The notes under the pieces: generated by a model
Seen by the model: only the letters and a program-made list of their open reading frames with translations
Told to the model about the DNA's origin: nothing
Database searches by the model: none
Assembly (NCBI GenBank): GCA_964196565.1
Contig: CAXMUH010000008.1
Location: 1-17,770 of the forward strand
Origin: 2-12-FULL-42-15 sp964196565
GTDB lineage: Bacteria; Pseudomonadota; Gammaproteobacteria; Coxiellales; Coxiellaceae
Direction: 5' to 3'
Length of the DNA: 17,770 nucleotides
Shown here: positions 12,810 through 17,770 of the stretch, in pieces
Layout: every line of letters begins with the position of its first letter
Position numbering within the stretch: position 1 is the first letter of the stretch
Position numbers and translations under genes: made by a program

Positions 12810-15107
12810 ATGGCAATAAAAAATCTAGTCGTCGTTGAATCGCCTGCAAAAGCGAAAACTATTGAAAAATACCTTGGCAAAGAATTTAAAGTCTTAGCCT
12901 CCTATGGTCACGTTCGCGATTTAATTCCCAAAGAGGGCGCAGTCGATACTGAACATGACTTTGCAATGCAGTATCAAACCATCGAAAGAAATCTCCGCCA
13001 TGTTGACACCATAGCCAAAGCAATGCGAACCTGCAACACACTCTATCTTGCTACTGACCCGGATCGCGAAGGTGAAGCCATTGCATGGCATGTTTTAAAT
13101 TTATTAGACGAACGTAATCTTTTAAAAGACAAAAAAATCGGACGCGTGGTATTTTTTCAAATCACCAAGAATGCAGTATGCGATGCAGTAGCCAACCCTC
13201 GTGAGATATCGATGGATCTGGTGAATGCGCAACAAGCCCGCCGCGCACTTGATTATCTGGTTGGATTTCAGCTTTCCCCATTATTATGGAAAAAAGTACG
13301 CCCAGGATTATCCGCTGGCCGCGTCCAAAGTCCAGCACTGCGAATGATTGCAGAACGCGAAATTGAAATTGAAAACTTTAAAGCTCGAGAATACTGGACC
13401 GTCCATGCAGATATGAAGGTGGACAACCAAGCGTTTAGTGCACGCTTGACCGAGCTTTTTGGTGAAAAGTTCGAACAATTTACCATCATCAATGAAGCAG
13501 ACGCTAAAAAAGCGACGGATGAATTGAATAAAGCCGCCAATGGTAAATTAACCGTTAGCACCGTCACCAAAAAAGAACGCAAACGAAAACCAACTGCACC
13601 TTTTATCACCTCCACATTGCAACAAGAGGCGGCACGCAAACTTGGATTTTCAGCTTCAAAAACAATGCAAATTGCACAACAGTTATATGAAGGTATCGAT
13701 ATTGGTGAAGAGACCATCGGTTTAATTACCTATATGCGTACTGATTCGGTAACCATTGCTGTTGAGGCTATCGCCGAAATCCGCGAGGCCATTGTCGAAC
13801 GCTATGGCAAAAAAAATATACCAGATGAACCACGGGTCTATAAAACCAAATCGAAAAACGCCCAAGAAGCGCATGAGGCCATTCGCCCTTCATCTGCCCT
13901 ACGCCATCCAGATGACGTCAAGCCATCACTTAGTGCCGATCAATTTAAACTATACCGTTTAATTTGGCGCCGCGCGGTTGCCAGTCAAATGATTGAGGCA
14001 ACCTTAAATACGGTTGCAGTTGATTTCAAAGTGGAAAACAGTACCTTTCGCGCCAATGGATCAACCATTGTCGATCCTGGATTTATGTCAGTTTATCAAG
14101 AAGACACCGACGAGAAAAAGAAAGACGACGACCAAGGCAAACTATTACCCCCACTTAAAGAAGGCGATAGCATACCCATTGAACCCATTCGTGGCGATCA
14201 ACATTTTACAGAGCCACCACCACGCTTTACTGAAGCGAGCCTGGTAAAATCTCTTGAAGAACACGACATCGGTCGACCTTCAACTTACGCGTCGATTATT
14301 CACACCCTTAAAAATCGAAAATACGTAGAACTGGAAAATAAACGCTTTAAAGCCACAGACGTAGGCCGCGTGGTCAATCGTTTTTTAACAAATTATTTTA
14401 CTCAATATGTCGATTATGATTTTACCGCAAAGTTAGAAGATGAACTCGATGCCGTGGCTCGTGGTGATAAAACCTGGGTACCACTGTTAAAAGAATTTTG
14501 GAGCCCCTTTAAAGAGCTCGTTGATTCTACCGAAAAAAATGTTCAACGCTCTGATGTCACCCAAGAAAAAATGGATGAGAAGTGCCCCAAATGCGACAAA
14601 CCTTTATCAAAACGCCTTGGTAAACGCGGACTTTTTATTGGTTGCACCGCATATCCAGAGTGTGACTATACACGCAATGTCGGCGATGATGCTGATGAAC
14701 CCACCGTGGTTGAAGATCGGAAATGCCCTAAGTGCAAACATGACTTGGTCATTAAACATGGCCGCTATGGAAAATTTATTGGTTGCTCTCATTACCCCGA
14801 CTGTGATCATATGGAACCTCTGGAAAAACCTAGAGATACTGAAGTCCAATGCCCCAAATGCAAAAAAGGCAATATTCTAGAACGTAAATCGCGCCGCGGA
14901 AAAATATTTTATTCATGCGCACGTTATCCTAAATGCGAATATGCGATTTGGAATGAACCCATCAACGAACCTTGCCCAACCTGCAATTGGCCTATCTTAT
15001 CGATAAAAACCACGAAAAAACGTGGCCGAGAAAAGATGTGCCCACAAGCGGATTGTAAATATACCATAGCTTTTCCTGAAGAAGACGGAGAAAATAACAA
15101 TGACTAA
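12810..15107 (+). CDS. topA: DNA topoisomerase I
   Basis: A 765-residue type IA topoisomerase that relaxes negative supercoils by single-strand passage. The N-terminal Toprim domain starts LVVVESPAKAKTIEKYLG and holds the DPDRE acidic triad (Asp83, Asp85, Glu87). The active-site tyrosine is Tyr308 in LITYMRTDSVT. The IGRPSTYASIIHTLKNRKYV region closes the core. The C-terminal third carries zinc ribbons: CPKC...CTAYPEC (about residue 592 on), CPKC...CSHYPDC, CPKC...CARYPKC, and a shorter fourth CPTC...CPQADC. It follows smg by 15 bases and overlaps purE by 8 bases at its stop. In E. coli the equivalent place holds only the zinc-ribbon remnant yrdD; here a full topA occupies it. Confidence 0.97.
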   Translation: MAIKNLVVVESPAKAKTIEKYLGKEFKVLASYGHVRDLIPKEGAVDTEHDFAMQYQTIERNLRHVDTIAKAMRTCNTLYLATDPDREGEAIAWHVLNLLDERNLLKDKKIGRVVFFQITKNAVCDAVANPREISMDLVNAQQARRALDYLVGFQLSPLLWKKVRPGLSAGRVQSPALRMIAEREIEIENFKAREYWTVHADMKVDNQAFSARLTELFGEKFEQFTIINEADAKKATDELNKAANGKLTVSTVTKKERKRKPTAPFITSTLQQEAARKLGFSASKTMQIAQQLYEGIDIGEETIGLITYMRTDSVTIAVEAIAEIREAIVERYGKKNIPDEPRVYKTKSKNAQEAHEAIRPSSALRHPDDVKPSLSADQFKLYRLIWRRAVASQMIEATLNTVAVDFKVENSTFRANGSTIVDPGFMSVYQEDTDEKKKDDDQGKLLPPLKEGDSIPIEPIRGDQHFTEPPPRFTEASLVKSLEEHDIGRPSTYASIIHTLKNRKYVELENKRFKATDVGRVVNRFLTNYFTQYVDYDFTAKLEDELDAVARGDKTWVPLLKEFWSPFKELVDSTEKNVQRSDVTQEKMDEKCPKCDKPLSKRLGKRGLFIGCTAYPECDYTRNVGDDADEPTVVEDRKCPKCKHDLVIKHGRYGKFIGCSHYPDCDHMEPLEKPRDTEVQCPKCKKGNILERKSRRGKIFYSCARYPKCEYAIWNEPINEPCPTCNWPILSIKTTKKRGREKMCPQADCKYTIAFPEEDGENNND

Positions 15108-15606
15108 GCCTTTTGTTGCTGTTCTAATGGGGTCCGACAGCGACCTACCTTTATTGCAAATCACGTTAGATGAATTATCAGCACTTGAAGTCCCTTTTGA
15201 GGCGCGCATTTTATCTGCGCATCGCACACCACAAGCCGTCACCGAGTATGTGCAAGATGCTGATCTTCGCGGTTGCGCTGTTTTTATTGCAGCAGCTGGA
15301 CTGGCTGCTCATTTAGCCGGTGCGGTTGCCGCCAATACCATTAAACCAGTAATTGGAATTCCAATCGACGCTGGAAGTTTAGGCGGATTGGATGCGTTAC
15401 TCGCAACCGTTCAAATGCCAGGCGGCACGCCAGTGGCTTGCACTTCAATTGGTAAAGCGGGTGCGAAAAACGCCGCTCACTTAAGCGCTCAAATTCTTAG
15501 CCTTAATGATGCAGCGCTTGCCAAACGCATTCAAGCTGTTCGCGAGAAAAAGCGCGAAGCGTTACGCCACGCAGATGAAAAACTAAAAAACCAAAACAAC
15601 AAATAA
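15100..15606 (+). CDS. purE: N5-carboxyaminoimidazole ribonucleotide mutase
   Basis: A 168-residue cytosolic enzyme of purine synthesis that moves the carboxyl group of N5-CAIR to carbon 4. The family marks are GSDSDLP (residues 11-17), ILSAHRTP with the catalytic His41, PVIGIPI, and LLATVQMPGGTPVA, then GKAGAKNAAHLSAQIL. The usual GAGGAAHLPG loop is AAAGLAAHLAG here, a variant seen in some class I-like enzymes (inference). The C-terminus is a basic, likely helical tail. The start overlaps topA by 8 bases, with GGAG 11 bases upstream inside topA. purK, its usual partner, is not adjacent. Placement between topA and tsaC is unusual, since tsaC commonly follows topA or its remnant. Confidence 0.93.
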   Translation: MTKPFVAVLMGSDSDLPLLQITLDELSALEVPFEARILSAHRTPQAVTEYVQDADLRGCAVFIAAAGLAAHLAGAVAANTIKPVIGIPIDAGSLGGLDALLATVQMPGGTPVACTSIGKAGAKNAAHLSAQILSLNDAALAKRIQAVREKKREALRHADEKLKNQNNK

Positions 15607-15607
15607 A

Positions 15608-16174
15608 ATGAGTGACAACGCTTCACAACAAATTTCAGATGCCGCCTTAATATTAAAACACGGCGGCGTGATAGCTTACCCCACGGAAGCAGTTTTTGGT
15701 TTAGGCTGTGATCCCTTTAACAAAAAAGCAGTCGCAAAATTATTAAAAATAAAACATCGCCCACAAGCAAAAGGTTTAATTTTAATAGGTGCCAATTGGC
15801 AACAACTAGAAGCTTTAGTCAAACCCATTAATCCACAAGCCATGGTGCAGATTTTTGAAACCTGGCCAGGGCCCAGCACCTGGGTTTTCCCAAAAAGCAG
15901 CATCGTGCCAGAATGGATACATGGCGATTATAACAGCATTGCAATTCGCATCACTGACCACCCCGTTGCAAAACAACTGTGCCAAGTATTTAATGGGCCA
16001 ATCGTTTCAACCAGTGCTAACTACGAAGGATTCCCAGCAATTCGGGATTTAGACACACTGAAAATGACGTTTTCAAAACAAATTGATTTTATCGTACCCG
16101 GATCGGTCGGGCCTCGCACCAACCCAAGCGAAATTCGCGATGCAATTAGCGGTGAGATACTTCGTAAAGGGTGA
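15608..16174 (+). CDS. tsaC: Threonylcarbamoyl-AMP synthase (TsaC/YrdC type)
   Basis: A 188-residue enzyme that makes threonylcarbamoyl-AMP from threonine, bicarbonate and ATP for the t6A37 modification of ANN-decoding tRNAs. It is the single-domain form, lacking the C-terminal Sua5 domain. Conserved parts are GGVIAYPTEAVFGLGCDPFN, the KIKHRPQAKGLILI nucleotide/metal-binding stretch, GPSTWVF, IAIRITDHPVA, the STSAN motif, and the TNPSEIRDAISGEILRKG end. It starts one base after the purE stop with no clear ribosome site, so translation is coupled. aroE, its frequent downstream partner, is absent: a repeat and the 3' remnant of another gene begin right after the stop. Confidence 0.95.
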   Translation: MSDNASQQISDAALILKHGGVIAYPTEAVFGLGCDPFNKKAVAKLLKIKHRPQAKGLILIGANWQQLEALVKPINPQAMVQIFETWPGPSTWVFPKSSIVPEWIHGDYNSIAIRITDHPVAKQLCQVFNGPIVSTSANYEGFPAIRDLDTLKMTFSKQIDFIVPGSVGPRTNPSEIRDAISGEILRKG

Positions 16175-16175
16175 A

Positions 16176-16235
16176 GACTTGACGCGCGAAGCTCGCAAAG
16201 TTAATGATAGGCGCAAAGGGGAATAGGGTCTCGGG
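16176..16235. repeat. Truncated left half of the MITE-like element (copy A)
   Basis: This 60-base stretch differs from 16994-17053 at only three positions (57/60). It contains GCTCGCAAAG and GGCGCAAAGG of the element's left arm but not the central part nor most of the right arm. It then continues into 16236-16250, which resembles the element's end, GCGCATCAAA. About 137 bases of the intact copy are missing. Confidence 0.82.
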
Positions 16236-16250
16236 CGCATCAAACATTTG

Positions 16251-16285
16251 AAATCACCAGGGAATGAATTTTTGAAACACTTCAG
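16251..16285 (-). pseudogene. 3' end remnant of the aromatic amino acid permease gene
   Basis: Thirty-five bases are identical to 17206-17240, which covers the last ten codons and stop of the permease gene (minus strand; encoded end EVFQKFIPW) plus three bases beyond it. Here the match stops abruptly at 16285, inside what would be coding sequence, and no permease frame continues. It is a scar of a duplication or insertion, not a gene. Confidence 0.8.
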
Positions 16286-16312
16286 GCAAGTATTATTTCG
16301 CACACCTACACA

Positions 16313-16849
16313 TCAGCTACTACCAGCAGCAACAGCAGCAACCATTAATAGTTCAAAGGCAAAAGCAATAGCAACTGAACTTACGCCAGTGAATACTGTT
16401 CTCTCCAGATTGTAGGGTTGATTTCTATTTCTAATGAAATTGGTAATTGTAAATAGCAGTGTTGTCAAAATCAGCAAGAACGTGCTCAACATAGATATCA
16501 TATTCAAATATGCGGGAGGGTTCAGCCAATGACCTGCAAAAGCGGAAAAAGGAGGTGCGTATTCAGTATCACCTCCTGCTATAAGGAATAAAGATGCACA
16601 TAGGTACAATATTTGGATAAGGCTGATTTGCAGAAATCTTTTTGAACCCATGGTTTGCCGTATGATTATGCAACCAAGCGCATAATATCCAGCAGGTATG
16701 GTGAACAGAATAGACCACGGTACGCCAGACCAGCCCAAGTCACCGTTGTACATCATGGCGTAAAAACCCATAATAAACAAGACAGTAAAAACAACATAGT
16801 AAACCACCTTGACTACCCTATTTAGGATTCTATCCGTTGTAAGCGACAT
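16313..16849 (-). CDS. Unrecognised multi-pass membrane protein
   Basis: A 178-residue protein that I do not recognise. It has about five hydrophobic segments: near residues 13-32 (VVKVVYYVVFTVLFIMGFYA), 43-62, 72-91, 114-137 and 152-175. The first loop YNGDLGWSGVPW and the loop AGGDTEYAPPFSAFAGHWLN are probably on one side of the membrane; the short basic loops TMGSKR and FIRNRNQPYNLER on the other. The ATG has GGTGGAG ending 10 bases upstream. No catalytic or transport motif is visible. The gene lies inside a duplicated boundary (16176-16285 / 16994-17240), which suggests it arrived as an insertion or is a leftover of a larger rearrangement. Whether it is expressed is unknown. Confidence 0.7.
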   Translation of the reverse strand: MSLTTDRILNRVVKVVYYVVFTVLFIMGFYAMMYNGDLGWSGVPWSILFTIPAGYYALGCIIIRQTMGSKRFLQISLIQILYLCASLFLIAGGDTEYAPPFSAFAGHWLNPPAYLNMISMLSTFLLILTTLLFTITNFIRNRNQPYNLERTVFTGVSSVAIAFAFELLMVAAVAAGSS

Positions 16850-16896
16850 AGATCATTATCTCCACCTGAGTTTACTTTAATATAGAGCTGATGTTT

Positions 16897-16925
16897 TGAG
16901 CATGATTTCGCTCATATTGTGCTCA
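16897..16925. promoter_or_regulatory. Dyad symmetry upstream of the unknown membrane gene
   Basis: TGAGCA (16897-16902) and TGCTCA (16920-16925) form inverted half-sites separated by 17 bases, with another GCTCAT between them. On the minus strand this overlaps a weak promoter candidate (TTGCAA, 17 bases, TATGAG). It is an operator candidate at best. Confidence 0.22.
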
Positions 16926-16995
16926 CTTATGGCTTGCAAGTAAAATGAACTTATTATATTAAAGCTAGTCCAAAATGGAATGAAACTATATAAGA

Positions 16996-17189
16996 TTTGA
17001 CGCGCAAAGCTCGCGAAGTTAATGATAGGCGCAAAGGGGAATAGGGTCTCGGGTGATCGCCAATAAATTTATTTTGCTTTATGCCACTCGGAATTCAATA
17101 TCGTGCTTTTGAATTTATGATGCACCTGAAAAGCTTTAAAAACCTTTGCGCCCTTTATCAAAAAGGCTTCGCGAGCTTTGCGCATCAAA
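16996..17189. repeat. MITE-like nested palindromic repeat, intact copy B
   Basis: A 194-bp element with 23-base terminal inverted arms matching at 22 positions: TTTGACGCGCAAAGC... at 16996-17018 and its complement ending ...GCTTTGCGCATCAAA at 17167-17189. An inner pair GGCGCAAAGG (17028-17037) / CCTTTGCGCC (17143-17152) repeats the layout of the element at 1335-1515. The centre is A/T-rich and non-coding. GCGCATCAAA is repeated once more just outside the right end (17196-17205), which may be a partial duplication. The permease gene ends 20 bases beyond. Confidence 0.82.
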
Positions 17190-17208
17190 TATTTGCGCAT
17201 CAAACAAA

Positions 17209-17770
17209 TCACCAGGGAATGAATTTTTGAAACACTTCAGCAAAAAATAAACCCAGTGCCGCCACCATAACAATAATCAATAACGTTTTACCGCCAAATA
17301 CTTCATATTCATGTTGAAATTTTCGTTTGTATCGCCCCATCCACGCCATCCACGCAGGCAACAACATCAGTAAAATCACACAAAAAATTCCAGCAAAACT
17401 TAATCCCAATACAAATACTTTTTGCGCAAACAGCACCAATAAGAGTGGCGGCAGAAATGCGATCAGATAAATCATCATTCCAGACCAGCCACGTTTACGC
17501 ACTTGCAAACCATCCGCCAAAAAGTCAACCAAACATAAAGACACGCCAAGAAATGCGGTGATTACACAAACGGAAGTAAACACATTCGCCAATAAAATAA
17601 TCCAAGAATTTTGCGACAAATGACTTAATACGCGCATCAATGTGGAAACGGGTTGCGTTGACGTGGCTAAAGCATGCAAACTGTATTGGCCCGTTTTAGG
17701 AAGCACACTAAAAATCACCGCCTCCCATACTAGATAAAAAACCAATGGCACAAAGCTTCCGATTATAACG
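17209..17770 (-). CDS. Aromatic amino acid permease, C-terminal part (start beyond window)
   Basis: The frame is open from the right edge to a TGA at 17209, giving 187 residues with the N-terminus missing. The run IGSFVPLVFYLVWEAVIFSVLP across the edge matches the tryptophan/tyrosine permease family (TyrP/Mtr/TnaB), as do the region VFTSVCVITAFLGVSLCLVDFLADGL and the FLPPLLLVLFAQKVFVLGLSFAG stretch. About five to six helices are in the window. It is an inner-membrane proton-driven importer of tryptophan, tyrosine or both; the exact substrate cannot be told. A GTG at 17751 lies within the frame but is not a plausible start, because the coding signal continues upstream of it. Its last codons are duplicated at 16251-16285. 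Confidence 0.85.
   Translation of the reverse strand, partial: VIIGSFVPLVFYLVWEAVIFSVLPKTGQYSLHALATSTQPVSTLMRVLSHLSQNSWIILLANVFTSVCVITAFLGVSLCLVDFLADGLQVRKRGWSGMMIYLIAFLPPLLLVLFAQKVFVLGLSFAGIFCVILLMLLPAWMAWMGRYKRKFQHEYEVFGGKTLLIIVMVAALGLFFAEVFQKFIPW

Noticed and set aside
13756..14880. Several plus-strand frames overlapping topA (13756-13962, 14014-14247, 14521-14880)
   Set aside because: They are out-of-frame shadows of topA; the topA frame has continuous conserved motifs and zinc ribbons throughout.
16073..16303. A minus-strand 76-residue frame spanning the tsaC 3' end and the truncated repeat
   Set aside because: It overlaps the conserved end of tsaC and then runs through repeat DNA; no coding features are visible.

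Overview
The window looks like part of a gammaproteobacterial chromosome of moderate-to-low G+C content. It carries a tatABC set, a three-subunit proteobacterial cytochrome bc1 complex, the fmt / dprA-smg-topA-tsaC neighbourhood typical of gammaproteobacteria, and heptose (LPS) synthesis through gmhB. The LuxR-type regulator with a non-standard N-terminal half, the APC and aromatic amino acid permeases, and several palindromic intergenic repeats fit Legionellales (Legionella/Coxiella relatives). That placement is inference and was not tested by any search.

Region 1 (1-4089, minus strand): a truncated MFS transporter runs off the left edge. A 430-bp gap follows, holding a MITE-like palindromic element and a clear intrinsic terminator. 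Then come an orphan LuxR-family regulator and a glutamate/GABA-antiporter-like APC permease.

Region 2 (4211-7945, minus strand): a compact run tatA-tatB-tatC-petA-petB-petC. The Tat translocon is encoded directly upstream of the bc1 complex, whose Rieske subunit has a twin-arginine signal and is therefore a predicted client of that translocon. Gaps are very short, and petB/petC overlap by one base. The cytochrome b Qo loop reads PPWY instead of the mitochondrial PEWY.

Region 3 (8029-9487): a palindromic hairpin, then two divergent small membrane-protein genes of the kind usually found beside cytochrome c oxidase assembly genes (a DUF2909-like protein and an SCO/thioredoxin-like protein), a second palindromic repeat, and acylphosphatase.

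Region 4 (9498-11001, minus strand): fmt followed by gmhB. Peptide deformylase (def), which normally accompanies fmt, is absent between fmt and dprA.

Region 5 (11131-16174, plus strand): dprA-smg-topA-purE-tsaC, a housekeeping cluster for DNA uptake/processing, DNA topology, purine synthesis and tRNA t6A synthesis. purE overlaps topA and sits one base before tsaC.

Region 6 (16175-17770): a rearranged accessory patch. A gene for an unrecognised 178-residue membrane protein is bracketed by two copies of the same boundary sequence (16176-16285 and 16994-17240). The second copy contains an intact MITE-like element and runs into the 3' end of an aromatic amino acid permease gene. The first copy has lost the middle of the element but keeps the last codons of that permease. 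The MITE is of the same family as the one at 1335-1515. I see no tRNA, rRNA, CRISPR or transposase gene. The most distinctive signals are the nested-palindrome repeat family, the duplication scar around the unknown membrane gene, and the tat-pet linkage.
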